A stretch of DNA of 64,000 nt from Gracilariopsis chorda (taxonomy: Eukaryota > Rhodophyta > Florideophyceae > Gracilariales > Gracilariaceae), in NCBI GenBank assembly GCA_003194525.1, contig NBIV01000165.1:62001-126000 (forward strand). Direction: 5' to 3'. The notes under the pieces are model-generated. The model saw nothing but the letters and a program-made list of their open reading frames with translations. It was not told where the DNA came from and made no database searches. This document shows, one piece after another, positions 8,515-20,203 of the stretch (positions within the stretch are counted from its first letter, which is position 1; each line of letters opens with the position of its first letter). Position numbers and translations under genes: made by a program.

Positions 8515-9570
8515 TTATGGGAGCCGCGTGGATCTCCTTTTTAGTTCTTCCACGAGTCGTGTTAATCGCATTCTATCCCCCAAGGGCATTGTACGACTGA
8601 ACTCTTCCTTAATGTCTCTTTCGCTTAGCAATAACAACGTACGGCCGTCAATTCGTTCATCAATAAACAGTTGTCGGTACTCCCCGAGACCCGTTAAATC
8701 CAGCTCGTCCACTACTTCGCTAAGGCTCCATGATGCTACATCCCAACTTCTTGAACCTTCTACCACGCGATTCCTCAGTGCGTTGTCAAATTGCTCAAAT
8801 TCATCTTCTTCATCGATTCTCGGGAATGAGTCAACTATATCCTTCCTTCCAGGCTTAAACCCCAGTAGACGAGCAGCCAAAAATGAAGCGCCGCCAACAA
8901 CTGCCAGGACCGGTAACATTGTCTTTGCTAGCAGTCCAAACGCGAGGAATGGTGTGTTTAGCAAGAAGAAACCAACGCCCGCTGTCATGAGAACCCCGAA
9001 TATGAACGCTGTAAATGATAACATGACAAGAAACACAATTGGTGCCGCTACCAAAGACACAACCCCAAACGCGAGCATGAGAGAAACATGGAAAAGGACA
9101 TTTACAACAGTCCCAGCAAGGAGTACAGCTCCCAGAGAGGTGGCTATTGCTAACAATCTTTCGGACGGGCTTGCGCCTTGCCAGACCTTCTGGGTGTTTC
9201 GAATCCACCTCTCGACTATGCTTCGGTTAAACGTTTCGCGACGCCTATTGTCACCGTGATACCGTCTCATAGTGGGTATCGCTGCGCCTTTTTCATAATG
9301 ACGTGGTTTTGGGGGCAGCCTATGACTGGGCAATGTATTCCGACCAGAACTCCAATGCCCTCGTCTGCGGAGGACTGAGCAACAAGCCGTTCTGTGAGAC
9401 CTGTTGGTTTTCCTCGGAAAAACATGAACGGTGAAAACGAACGCGATTACAGATAAAGTCATTAAGAATGCCAAAAGAAGCTTTGGAGGGTGAGAATATT
9501 CTGGTGCGGTCAAGAGCACTGAAGTCCCACTCAAATAGGCGTCAAGAACTCCGGGGAGCAGCGGCGACAA
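8515..9570 (-). CDS. Membrane protein with C-terminal SAM domain
   Basis: A 351-codon single exon. One hydrophobic segment lies at about 29-50 (LLLAFLMTLSVIAFVFTVHVF), followed by a basic stretch that could be part of a presequence. A large hydrophobic block at about 140-240 holds three or four membrane helices rich in Val, Leu, Phe and Gly. An acidic linker (IDEEDEFEQF) follows. Residues about 278-345 look like a sterile alpha motif: WSLSEVVDELDLTGLGEY, then RIDGRTLLLLSERDIKEEF, then a basic C-terminal helix. SAM domains form protein-protein or RNA contacts. The hydrophobic block loosely recalls promethin/LDAF1-like hairpins, but I cannot confirm this. Met codons inside the first 100 residues could also serve as the start. 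Function unknown. Confidence 0.65.
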   Translation of the reverse strand: MSPLLPGVLDAYLSGTSVLLTAPEYSHPPKLLLAFLMTLSVIAFVFTVHVFPRKTNRSHRTACCSVLRRRGHWSSGRNTLPSHRLPPKPRHYEKGAAIPTMRRYHGDNRRRETFNRSIVERWIRNTQKVWQGASPSERLLAIATSLGAVLLAGTVVNVLFHVSLMLAFGVVSLVAAPIVFLVMLSFTAFIFGVLMTAGVGFFLLNTPFLAFGLLAKTMLPVLAVVGGASFLAARLLGFKPGRKDIVDSFPRIDEEDEFEQFDNALRNRVVEGSRSWDVASWSLSEVVDELDLTGLGEYRQLFIDERIDGRTLLLLSERDIKEEFSRTMPLGDRMRLTRLVEELKRRSTRLP

Positions 9571-10783
9571 TCAGCAGGTATGTAGTAGAATTATGAGGCC
9601 AAGATATCAGACAATAGTCGCTGTTGAACTGAGCTGGCGATAAGAGAAAGGCAATAGATTGGACAAACTAGTCACCTGAAGCAGGGGTTCATCGCCAACT
9701 CTAGCTAGGAGCTGGAAGCCCTCGTGGAAAACTGGAGATAAGATTGCTAGGATTTGGGGACACCCTCCTCAGGAGGCCAAAGTATGAAAAATCCATGCGT
9801 CAGCAGAACACCGGTAGCTCGAACTCTACCACGGCAGATATGCAGCCCTCTGGTACCGTTGTTAGACACACGGCCACCGTGGGATAACGAATTAACCATT
9901 GTGGCTCCTACCCGTGTACGTGTGTCAGGCCTAGCGCGAGAATAGTTACTAGGGTTAAACCTTGTAAGAACAAAGGTTTAAAAGGTTAAAAGGTTAAAAT
10001 TTACCCAGCTCCTAGCTAGAGCGAACTTCGAGATACCGGGTTAGTTTAGTTACAAGGATAGATACGCTTTACCTCTTTATCTGTTCATCGTAGCATCCCC
10101 GAGGCAAGAAGGCACACAGCATGTTGTGTTTCGATCTCCTCGTTCTCGAGCTACTGTAAAATTCTGTTTGATAATCCCTTCACCACATCCATACTCACCG
10201 ACGGTCACTCCGCGATGCAAAGAGATATTTATTGTTCGGGATGCATAGGTAGCTGAAACCAACTAGGAGTTTTATGTCATGCGCGGCTCGCCTCTGCAAG
10301 CAGCGCAGAGCCGGATTTCATGAATACGTGGCTGCTGCTACAGGTGGAGTGGGGGTTTAGACGTGACGAAGCAAGCTGTGGCAGCTGGGGCGGTTCTTGA
10401 CCGACGTAACCCTTACCTGCTGGATTTTGTGCGTCAGTCGAGCCCAACTGGCAAATTGCTTCAATGATCCATTTTGCACCGCTTTGCTCCGCGGCAGATC
10501 CTCGTCATTCGGAACATTCTTTCCATGGATGTACAAGGGTAGACTAGGGGGGCGAGGATACAGGGATAAATGAACGTACGAGGGCCTTTATTTCACCTTC
10601 GGATGCGGGAGAGGTGCAAAGAGTTAAAACCTTAACTATCGCTGTCCTTCGTCACCATGCAACACCGTAATGTACACCAATCTCTACTCGCACTTTGACT
10701 TGATCGTATTGTGAAAGGTGCGAAGGATAGCCTCCCCCTTCAGAATCCAAAGCTTGCGGAAGGTATTCAAGAGAAACTCATCT
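9571..10783. other. Intergenic, holds a MITE-like element
   Basis: About 1.2 kb with no gene recognised. It contains the candidate inverted-repeat element at 9699-10021 and, inside that, a hairpin (TTAAACCTT/AAGGTTTAA at 9955-9981) that runs into a short GGTTAAAA tandem. The right part carries a 61-codon minus ORF without motif. Confidence 0.45.
9699..10021. repeat. Candidate MITE with 17-bp terminal inverted repeats
   Basis: CTCTAGCTAGGAGCTGG (9699-9715) is matched perfectly and inversely at 10005-10021. The 323-bp unit is non-coding and A/T-richer towards its right end. I see no clear target-site duplication, so it is a candidate only; the pairing could also be a simple inverted repeat. 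Confidence 0.4.
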
Positions 10784-12850
10784 CTATGGATTCTCAATGC
10801 TTGCGAGACTCGGCCATGTCACGGAATGAATAAGATCATCCTCGCCATCTGCGTGATAAGAGTCTCGAGGATCTTCAAATTCCTTTTCAGATGTCTCCTC
10901 AGTTCTCTTCCCCTGCTCATCAGCCTGCCTTGTTGTTCCGGTTCTACAACCTCGCTCCGGAAGCCTGTTCTCAGCTTCATGAGTGATTGTTGTACTATTA
11001 GCTCTTTCCACAAGCTCTAGGCGAGTGTTTCGTTTTGAACAATCTTCTTGTTCTGTCCCTTGAAAATGGTCGCCACCTTCGCCCTCTTTTGGTGTACGAG
11101 ATTCATCCTTCTCGCAGTCTACGTTGTCCGTTGTCTGATTTCTAAGGTGCTCTTTGGTTTCTGAAGTAGGCCCCATGCTCATTGGCTCAGATTGCGAGTC
11201 TGTGAACCCCTTTCCTAGGACATTCCTGTTTTCATTCTGTCGAGACTCTGAGTTCAGTAAAGCTGCTGCACCGGCAGACGGCGCCGCCGGCATACCCGGC
11301 GTAGTCGCTGCCGGTATCGTGTTGTTCGTAGTGCCTTGCGGTGCAGAAGTGTACACGTTGATATCACCCTCGTCTGATGCTGCAATATTCACCGCGGTTG
11401 CGGCCATTACACTCTGCTGCTGGATTCGTTCAGACGTGCTAGTACTTAAGTATTGATGTGAGGAGTTCAGCGCCAGTGGGTTGATTCCCGCATCAGAGTC
11501 ATTACCTGTTCCATACCCAGAACCTGATGCAGATCGAACAGGTAGTGCGGGAACAACAGGTACAGCCACGGATGAAGGTATGGGTATTGACGAATGACTA
11601 AAAGTTCCAGACAACGGCACAGAACTCGGGACCGCAATGGATGCAGATATTGGTTCCGATATTGAAACACCGATTGAGCCTGTTCCAACCGGAGAGATCA
11701 CGGGAGGTGATACTTGCACATGCTCAGAGCCCTCGGCAGTGGGCACATTGGATGAAACCGGGAAACCGTTGCCCATACTCGCGGCTGTCGGAAAACTTAC
11801 GCTTGCTTGAAGCGAAGAACGTGAGGACAAAACCTGCACCGGCTGAGTGATAAAGGATTGATCCTGAGTGAGTTTTACTCTCTTGCGTCCTCGCCTCGAA
11901 CTTGCTGACCTTGCTCGTTTCATTGCCAGTTCCTTACGCTTGTTCTCCCTCCATTGACGCTGTGCCTCTTCCACTTCTATCTTCTTGCGTATTTCGTCTG
12001 GAAGAGGAGCTCCTTCGGCACCAGGAACACTTGCAGTATTGCCCATTGCTGGAGGCCTCTGCATAGATATCAGGCTCTGAACGTGTGAAACCCCTGGTTC
12101 ATCGCCCGTGACAATTGCGGAATCATGCTTTGAAACTGACAAGAAGGGGTTCATCGCATTGGAAGCATGCGATGTTGCATTATTATTGCTCAGCTCCTTT
12201 TCATCGCTCTCTGGATCACGATACCTGTATTCATGTGCAGATTGCTCAATACTCCTCACAATCTGACCTTTCACTTCTCCCCTCTCCTGAGACATTGGCA
12301 AAACAGAGGACATTCCAAGAGTTGCAGAAGGGGTGGCGCTTGTTTCGTTAGGTGCCGTAGAGAGAGAATAATGTCCAAGCTCTCGGCTCGGGTGCAGAGC
12401 TGGGTGAGAGGATACGTGTGGTTCTTGCGAAAATGACATAGAACGAGACATCTGTGGCATGGAATGATGCTGTGATAAGTTTCGTTTTTGCTTTTGTTCA
12501 TCTTGATCAAGGTAATGATATGGCGGATGTTGTGAGGTCCCTCCAACATGAGTGGTACCCAAGTGCGAAGTGCCCGATGTGCTAAGGTGTGTGTGAACCG
12601 CTGGCGTACGAAATGGAAAGCGAGTATGAGGGGTGGAAGTCTGTGGCAATGACACGCCGGCAGTGTTTAGATCCCCGTACCGAGAATCGTGAATTCGTGC
12701 GTCATCTGGAGATGCTTCCATTTTTCTAAACTTCTTCTTGCGCTTCTTCTCTTCAAGCTCTTTGCGCTTCGCAATGCGCCATTCGCGTTGCAAGCGCCGA
12801 ATGGTTTCAGCGTCTTTCGAATCAAAGTACACAGAAGGCATGTTGCTCAT
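10784..12850 (-). CDS. Large low-complexity protein with two copies of a basic motif
   Basis: A 688-codon single exon. Residues about 17-46 and 287-325 share the pattern [LA]QRxWRxxKRKELxxK followed by Lys/Arg clusters (REWRIAKRKELEEKKRKKK; RQWRENKRKELAMKRAR). The second copy runs into RRGRKRVK. Both look like nuclear localisation or nucleic-acid-binding segments. The rest is Ser/Thr/Pro/Val/Gln-rich and probably disordered, and the C-terminal 150 residues are acidic. I do not recognise the family. The repeated tryptophan-basic motif is too short for a bZIP and has no leucine zipper after it. A nuclear or RNA-associated role is inference. The start Met is followed closely by the first motif and the reading frame is uninterrupted. 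Confidence 0.65.
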   Translation of the reverse strand: MSNMPSVYFDSKDAETIRRLQREWRIAKRKELEEKKRKKKFRKMEASPDDARIHDSRYGDLNTAGVSLPQTSTPHTRFPFRTPAVHTHLSTSGTSHLGTTHVGGTSQHPPYHYLDQDEQKQKRNLSQHHSMPQMSRSMSFSQEPHVSSHPALHPSRELGHYSLSTAPNETSATPSATLGMSSVLPMSQERGEVKGQIVRSIEQSAHEYRYRDPESDEKELSNNNATSHASNAMNPFLSVSKHDSAIVTGDEPGVSHVQSLISMQRPPAMGNTASVPGAEGAPLPDEIRKKIEVEEAQRQWRENKRKELAMKRARSASSRRGRKRVKLTQDQSFITQPVQVLSSRSSLQASVSFPTAASMGNGFPVSSNVPTAEGSEHVQVSPPVISPVGTGSIGVSISEPISASIAVPSSVPLSGTFSHSSIPIPSSVAVPVVPALPVRSASGSGYGTGNDSDAGINPLALNSSHQYLSTSTSERIQQQSVMAATAVNIAASDEGDINVYTSAPQGTTNNTIPAATTPGMPAAPSAGAAALLNSESRQNENRNVLGKGFTDSQSEPMSMGPTSETKEHLRNQTTDNVDCEKDESRTPKEGEGGDHFQGTEQEDCSKRNTRLELVERANSTTITHEAENRLPERGCRTGTTRQADEQGKRTEETSEKEFEDPRDSYHADGEDDLIHSVTWPSLASIENP

Positions 12851-15800
12851 TAGACTTCATTCCTACCCGCAAGTTGGACGAAAAACATAAAGATAAAAAG
12901 ACCTTACCGTCAGTTGAATGAGCTTGCTGTGCGTTGTTCATGGTTCAAGGCGATGCTGTTGAACGAAGCAAAGTTTGGAACAGAGAACGCGGCGAATCGA
13001 TGTGATTTCTAAGCAGTACCGCAGGTGCAATGACAAAACATGTACCAAGACTGATCAGGTCCTGATATCGCTTGGGGCTTCAAGTCTCGGTCTTGGAGAA
13101 AGAGTGGTGCCGTTCTGTTCGGAGTTTCGAAATGCACAGAAGGGAACGAAAGCAGAGAAGGATGTGCTGTCCGTATAGGTGTATGCTCCTAAGACTCCTT
13201 TGTTTGGCAGCGTTGTCCAGTTACCCTCGTAGCAGGAGTGCAAACACCACTGCTATGATACCTACCGAAGGTACTCGGTGCTTTACCATCATGAACATAT
13301 TCCGGCTCATGTCCTGTAAATGAAATCAGTCAGACAACTTGAACCGTAACAAGTCAACGGCGATGAGTTCCACGTGTGCCGAGGCCGGAGATACGTGTAC
13401 ACCTCTCATGCCTTTTCCATTTGGTCTGTACAGCACAAAGAACACTTTCTTTTGGGACCCGGGGCATTTCCAATCTATCTCAATAACTGATCACTGTGAG
13501 GGAATGACTCATCCCCACAATGACTCCCATTCAACCACCGCCTGATGCGCAATCTCCTCACATCTGCCACCAGATAAGAGTTAGCAGTCTACCCTTGGTA
13601 CTGCCAATCTTCCAGCATCACCGAAAGAGGCGCCAATGCGCTTCCGTCGTCCATCTGCTGGCCAAGAAACCCAAGAACGCCCCTCATACCCCACGATCTC
13701 TCCATTCGCGCAATGGTCGCTCAGCTGCAATGCGTGTCAGCCCCACAAGTGTAGCAACGTCTGTAACTGTTGAGCGACAGCGCGAACCAGCGTGCATGCA
13801 GTCTCGCCCATTTGGCTGCGCTTATATTCGATATGGAAGATACGAAGTGCAACCCTCTGCTATGCGCCACTGCCAATCCGCTCAACACCCAACAGTTGCG
13901 TCACAAGCATGTCAATCAGCAGCTTTTGGTGCTCTGGGTCTAATATGAAATGAGCTCCCCAGATATCTCTATCTGTCGTAGCGCCGCCAATGGAAGCACC
14001 TTCCTGCTTCATTATGTCACTGGTTTCAGCCATCAATAGAATGGCTTTCTGCTGCAACCCCTGGTTTCCGCTCTGTTTCCCACAACGAATCCTGCGCTCG
14101 GCCCAATGCACCTGCGTTCATCATTACTTGTGGCCGAAAGAACCGTCATGTTTGGACAACAGTACGTGAAGTCGGATGGAGAAGTGTACCATTTATTTCT
14201 TGAGTGGGCAAAGCACGCATCCCCCCCGTCTGCATACTCATTGGACACCACAAATAATACCGAAAACCTAAGTTTGCCTTCCAGTGAACCCCTCTTTGTA
14301 TTCTCGTGTCGAACAGTGCTGGTTTCTTTCCTCATGTTTGCTCGGACTTCATTTGATATTCGACAACAATTTGGACCCCGGAACTGTCTGCGCTGGCAAC
14401 CGGTCGAGGTTTTGCAGAATATCTTCGGGAAGGCAAGCTTTATGAATCCTTCTTTCGGAAGCTTTTCGCTGCGATACAAATCACAGACGCATGCGATATC
14501 TACCTGGCAGGTTTGAATGCGCTTCGCCAATAGATATCGGACAGGACCAACAATAGTGGACTGCGGGATGGGATGAAGATGATGACTGAAATTCAGAACC
14601 GCCTAGCGCAGAAGTCTGACCATGCTTCTATTATGTCAAGTGCTCTGCTTGTTCTGTTTGTTACGTCCTACTTTGCCTACTTTTCGATTATGTTTTCATT
14701 GATTACCAGTCCCATGTGTCGTGCTTTCTTATCGCTCTTAAGTAATAGTCTCGTTCTACTTGCAAAGTACTCACGCTCTGCATACCTCCCTCACTGTTCT
14801 CATCGACCACGGCCAGTCTCACTGCCTCTGCGTTTTGTACGAACAATGTGCCCTTGCATTATCTGTCTGTCTGTACGACAATCACTGAAGCATCCCTTCC
14901 AAGAGATGCAGCCCGTGGTAACCACCCCCTCATGCTCCAACTACGTTCTACTATACCTCCAGCTTGCTTCAAGAAAGCATCCCCACATCGTATGCAAGGA
15001 GTTCTCAGTGACTTCCTCTATAACTTTTGAGCGGGGCAATTTGAATGAAGCCGGGCTATAGGACGATGCTAACGTGTCAAGGGAGACTGAGAGCCGCGAC
15101 TTTGGAAGGGAACAGCAGTATAGTTGCTGGAACCATGTCTTTTGGTATTAGAGTCGCTGGAAAACGACTGCTAACCCTTACTTCACGGAGACTAGCGCAT
15201 GATGAAAACGTAAAGCAAACATTTCGTAATGGCATTCTTTCCATTGCGCTCGGAACCGATTCACATTTATCTGACATAAAGTAAAGAATCGCGAGCATTG
15301 AGGAAGAAGAGGATGAAATCGGTAGGCAAGAACAATATGTGGTCTCAAGAGCGGTTGAAGATGCATCAACAAGGCTGGTCAATGGTTTGAAATACATATA
15401 TGCCCGTTCAAGGTCAATGACCTTTGGGATGGAAGCGGAATGACGCCGCACGAATTCAGTAAGCTGAATACCATGTAGATAACAGCTTGCTACTTTACTC
15501 AACCAGAGCTAACAGGTTCTTGGAAGCCGCTGATAAGAAGGCCAACTTCGAGGAGAAAAGGGCGAACGGGGAGCTTGCGCAGCGAATGTTAATGAATCAC
15601 ACCGAAATCGATAACTGTTCCGAGCTCAGTTCGACCAACAGAAGGTAGTAAACGAGTTTCTGGAGACATGCAGGGGCCTTTCTCTTGCTCTTGGTGTTGT
15701 TTTAAGGCCACAGTACTGAGGGGTGGCGAGGATGGTGAGTACAAACAAGACGCGTGGAGCGAATAGTGTTATGATCTGAAATCGAAAGAAAAGAGCATTG

Positions 15801-15916
15801 TAACCCGGAGCACAAAACTGTATGGACCGCTAACATAGGTAATGGAGAGATCCCTGAATGTTTTGGATTTGAAATCGAGGTTGGAGAAGACGTTCGAAAA
15901 GAGATACTTTGGCGGA
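12851..15916. other. Gene-poor stretch with possible decayed coding DNA
   Basis: No confident gene in 3 kb. The longest frames are 13520-13948 (+), 14033-14530 (-) and 15077-15502 (-), none with a recognised motif. Around 15290-15920 the plus strand has fragments with coding-like composition in several frames (Lys/Glu/Arg-rich), as in a decayed gene. The hAT transposon at 15925 interrupts the last of these. Confidence 0.35.
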
Positions 15917-15924
15917 GATAGTCC

Positions 15925-18562
15925 CAGGCCCGTAACTATGACTGACTAACTAGCGTCAAAGATAGCATTGACTTAACTAACTAGAGCAAGAAAAGTCGTT
16001 GTAAGTCATTAGTCAGTTCACATGCACACGTTGAACAACTCATAGAGATGTCCCACGTGCTGCACCTTGGAGATCGAGCAGTCGTTATTCCGTCAGAGCT
16101 CGTGACTCGGCCGCTCAGAACCGACATCTTGTCGTACTTGAGCCGAAAACCACCCAAGCAACATGCCCCAGCAAGAACAAGGCCGGACAGTAACGCTTTC
16201 GGCTTCCGCAGTAATTGCCAAACAAAATGCTCAACAAAGGAAACGGCGTGGGCCTGGAAAAGGTAAGGGATCAAGCACAAAGAGTTCAATCTGGAGCACA
16301 GTTGCTCCCAAGATTATCCAAGCAGAACGACCAAAGTTTCAATGTGAGGTTTGTGGCCTCATACGCAGTATGAATCAATCTTATTCAAACAGCAACATTG
16401 TATTACATTACAAGACATATCAAAAACGTTTATATGATCAACTGGAATATCACGAATCCCGAAACGGTACGGAAACACTACTAAGAAAGCTTATAAAGAC
16501 GGAAAAAGAAAACCAAGAACGCAGATCTTAGCTACATCCACTTCAAAGATTTTTCACCACTGAAAATGCCACGCAGGTACGTGAAAACCAGTTGCATTTC
16601 GTGCCTCCCAAGACGATTCAAACCGTGGCCATCGTACTCTTTGGATGTTTGAGTGAAGTATCTTTTTCCAAAATTGGTTCCCCCGAATTCCAAGGCTTGG
16701 TAGATCTTTTTGGCGGACGCGTTCAATACTGCAGCTCTCAGAGCATTGATTCGTACACTGTGCCAACTTACAAGGCAGTTTGCTGTCTGCTTCGTGATAA
16801 GGTGAAAAAGGCTAGAACGGGATCAGTGAAATTTGACGCTTGGAGTGCCGCACTTGGAGCACCAATAATGTGCGTAACATGGCACTTTGTTGACGAAAAT
16901 TGGAAACTATGTTCGATACCGATTGCCTCATTGAACATCAACGGTCTTCCCAAAAACAGTGAACAGCTCTGCGCCGTCTTGCAAGAGATAATGTCTACTA
17001 ATCTGGTGGTGGGGTCTGATGATATAGTAGTATCAACAGTGACATCCGATAACGAGGCAGCCACAGCAAGGGCTTTCGATCTCTTTACGAGTTTTGGTGG
17101 TTCAATTCGCTGCGTTGTCCATACCTTGGCATTGGTGGTCAACGATGTCTTCGTCGATGGCACTCCCTGGCAGAATTTCATGAACCATATCAACAAGATC
17201 ACGTCCTATTTCAACTTCCATCCAAAAGCTAACATGCTTTTGAGAGAGAAGCAGCGCAGTGAGGGTATTACTGAGGATCGTCTACAGCGTCTGAAACACG
17301 ATGTGCCTACTAGATGGCACTCCCGGCTTGGTGCTATGACCACATATCTCTCCAGGCTTTTAAATATTTCTGAGGTTGCTCAGGATCTTGGTGTATCATC
17401 AACCGATCTTCCGAGTCTTTCCAGTGAGCAAGTTACATGTTTAGTGGAGATAGTGTCGGTCTTAAAGGAAGTAAGGCGTGTGGCAAGGCAACTGGAAGCC
17501 GACAAGTATGTTACAATGTCACGCGCTCCACGACTAACGCACGAGCTGTATGAGACTCTTCAAATTATGTCTGGAGACTTGGTGCCCTCTTCTAGAGGCT
17601 TCTATGAACCTCAGGACACTACAGATGCATCTTTATTTTCTGAGACTGAGAGCACTGCGATGGCACTGATTCCCAGTTCTGCAGTGTCAGATGCTGGAAG
17701 AGATGAGGCAAGGAAAGTACGCTTGGTGAAGTCGCCGGCTCGTGAACTTTGCCAAAAACTATGTCATGCGCTGCACGTTCGTCTAGGTGATCTTTGGGAA
17801 CCTGTGAGATCTGATCTCTTTTCGTGGCGTGATGTAAACTCGGAAGTCATTTCGAGTGGTGAGGTGAGTATTCCGGCAGCATTTCATGTGGCAAGGCGTG
17901 TGGTGTTGTTTCATTTAGCCGCCATTCTTGATATCAACGAATGCGAACTGGATTTTCTACGGGAAAGTGAGCAAGATAAGGAAGTTTACTTTTCGAATTT
18001 GTATGGCAGTCTAGTGCGAGAAGTTCTGGAACTCGATGAGTCTGTTCTTTTGTCTGCGGATTCCCTTAAAGTTCTTTTTCGCCTATTTCATCAACAAATG
18101 CGGGCCAAACTGAAGCGACAGGGGCGAAGGAATCCAAACGAAGCATTGTTGTTTTGGAAAGCAGCAAATGAATCAAGTGGTGCTGTTAGTCCTGTGCCGT
18201 TCAATATGATAGCCAGAGCGTTTCTGGCTGCTCAGGCATCTTCTGCTGCTGCTGAACGTTTGTTCAGCGATCTCGGACGGTGGGAAGGATCTACATCTCA
18301 ATCTCTACTTTCTAGTACGGCAGAAATGTGTGAGATGATTCGCGTGTTTGTTCGAAGTGAGTTAGAAGCAATCAATTTGACCCAGGCCGGTTTGGTTCAT
18401 CCGAAGGGTGAGATGTTCAAGAAAGTTTCTCGAAGAATTGCAAGGTTAGTCTGGAAGGAGATGGATGACTGATTCTATGACTACAATGACTAACATGTCC
18501 TTCAATGCCATGACTAGTAGGATCGGATTGTGACTTGTTAGTTAGTCATCTTTACGGGCCTG
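15925..18562 (+). mobile_element. hAT-superfamily DNA transposon, 2.64 kb
   Basis: The ends are inverted: CAGGCCCGTAA at the left, and the complement (TTTACGGGCCTG) at the right. The match continues imperfectly through ATGACTNACTAACTA. It is flanked by an exact 8-bp duplication GATAGTCC (15917-15924 and 18563-18570), the size expected for hAT. It carries one transposase frame on the plus strand. Exact duplications suggest a fairly recent insertion. Subterminal GACTNACTAAC words recur at both ends and may bind transposase. Confidence 0.93.
16163..18472 (+). pseudogene. hAT transposase, one in-frame stop
   Basis: A single reading frame of about 770 codons on the plus strand. The N-terminal part (16163-16528) is basic and carries a CEVCGLI zinc-finger-like pair followed by a His (BED-like position). 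A TAG at 16529-16531 interrupts the frame, but translation in the same frame continues without any shift into the main domain. The middle carries the RNase H-like catalytic region (VTSDNEAA; CVVHTLALVVND; DVPTRWHS). The C-terminus has the hAT dimerisation signature (FLAAQASSAAAERLFSDLG). The TAG is one transition away from CAG. Either the copy is newly dead, or an upstream exon joins past the stop. Confidence 0.85.
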
Positions 18563-18587
18563 GATAGTCCGCCAGTGGCCACTGAAG

Positions 18588-18884
18588 TTGTTAGCCTTTC
18601 TTGAGAGGGAGAGGATTGTTCTCATAAGAAGCTACTATCCATATTCCGTAATCAGGCATATTGAACCCACAAGAAAGAAGAAGAAGAAGATTAGAGATAT
18701 TTCAGGGCTTGTGTGTACTTCAGGAGCAGCATACCGTTGGGGCACAAGAGTTGCAGAAATTGTGGAACTTGGACGACTGCGTAAGGCTCGAAAGATCGCT
18801 GAAATGCTTGAACGAGCAGGGATACCTCTAACAAGAATGGAGAGGGGGAATCAATTTCTATTCATGTTCACAATTTGGTTTTAG
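18588..18884 (+). CDS. Short unknown ORF between two transposons
   Basis: A 98-codon frame, basic (RKKKKKIRD) with a helical C-terminal half (VAEIVELGRLRKARKIAEML). It lies between the hAT duplication and the copia insertion site and may be the 3' part of a host gene whose 5' part is left of 15916. Not recognised; weak. Confidence 0.25.
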   Translation: MLAFLERERIVLIRSYYPYSVIRHIEPTRKKKKKIRDISGLVCTSGAAYRWGTRVAEIVELGRLRKARKIAEMLERAGIPLTRMERGNQFLFMFTIWF

Positions 18885-18924
18885 ATACTGCGAACGAGAT
18901 GGTTTCAGTTTCTGCACCTTCGGT

Positions 18925-20203
18925 TGTGAGAACACGCAATTGTACGGTTGCACTATCGGCTGTTGTAATCCAGTGTCAGTTGCATTTGTAATTGTGGGCG
19001 CCATCACGAGACGGTGACGCAGGGGGCCAAAATAAATGACAAATTAGCCTAAAAAGGGTGTTCCTCGTAGCTCGAAGCCCCAAACAGATGTAACGACACG
19101 AATAAAAGATCAAACGAACAACCAATGCAGGGACCAAAAGGACTCAACCTGCAACGATAACAACAAATACAAAAGGAGAGCACAAGGCTCAATCCAAATA
19201 AAAACTTCTTGATACTTCTTGAAATGGCGCACAACCCAAGAATTATTTCAAGGGTCACTAGGAGTCAGACTCCCGGCTTCCAGTAAGACACTCCGGATAT
19301 GAAGTGATTTCTGCAGCCTACCCGCTTCTGCACCAACCAGAAGCAGGTGCATACAATCCTTACAGGGCTTCCAAAGGAGAGCCACTAACAGCGGGATATG
19401 CTTTCACTCTATACCCAATCTGGCCCTTTGCAGGAGAGATTGCACGGCAAGTCGCCTGCAGACAGCTTCCCGTCAAGCACCTCCGTCCGACAACCACCAG
19501 GTCTTTCGACCTTCACCGTTATCCTAGCAAAGCTCCAGTGGGGGCTCACAGACGACAGAAGCGCCTTTGGTACACACTACCCGTCTCCCGTCCACGCCAA
19601 GGGCGCTTCAACAGGTCTCAGCGACGGTAATGCCCCACCTCAAGTATGCACAAAGCGGAAACCGCCTCACTAAGTGCGGTTGAGAGTTGATGGTTGATAG
19701 TAATAGTTGAGATAGTTGCGGGGGTGAGGACTTTGAGATGTAATTCTCCTTGAGATGAGTCCAGACTGAAGTTCGGGACTCAACTCGCCCTTTTATAGAG
19801 TCAAAAAGCATGCAAAACAACACAGAAACGCATTAATACTTTCTACTTACTCATGTGTGCGTCTAGGTTACTCCATTGGCTTCCAGAAGCCTCTGGGGCT
19901 GCACACTAACCAATAGTAATTTAGCAACTGGCGACTACATCACCGAAATACAGTGGTAATGCTGGGCCAGCGAAGCTTACAATGCTTCTGACACTGCTGG
20001 AGCACTCTACACGTGTGTTCCAGCAGTGCTGGAATATTCTACCAATTTCGCGACCGACAGTAATCTTGTCCAACTCTCTTGATTACAAATGCAGACCTCT
20101 CCTAATTACGTACATTTTATTTAGAATTATAGGACTATAAAGAGCGGCCGGCGGCGCTGACCTGAGCACCACCGGCCGGAGGAACACCCCTTCACCCTTC
20201 ACA
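18925..20203 (+). repeat. Copia 5' LTR, split by a family-A solo LTR
   Basis: It begins TGTGAGAACACGC and ends CTTCACA. Sequence left of 18992 and right of 20060 matches the 3' LTR at 25978-26184. The extra 1,067 bp plus one 5-bp duplication is the nested family-A LTR. Confidence 0.88.
18993..20059 (+). repeat. Solo LTR, family A (1,067 bp), nested in copia 5' LTR
   Basis: It starts TGTGGGCGCC and ends GCGACCGACA, with the 5-bp duplication GTAAT on both sides (18988-18992, 20060-20064). Two further copies lie at 28447 and 43455. No internal region of this family is in the window. A solo LTR is what remains after recombination between the two LTRs of a full element. Confidence 0.92.

Noticed and set aside
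8528-9259. 243-codon plus-strand ORF
   Set aside because: Antisense shadow of the SAM-domain membrane protein, which has clear domains.
9951-10000. Telomere-like AGGGTTAAACC and GGTTAAAA words
   Set aside because: Too short and irregular for an interstitial telomere; better explained as a local hairpin and tandem inside the MITE-like unit.
14033-14530. 165-codon minus ORF with overlapping 136-codon plus ORF
   Set aside because: Both strands are open over the same stretch and neither has a motif; cannot support either.
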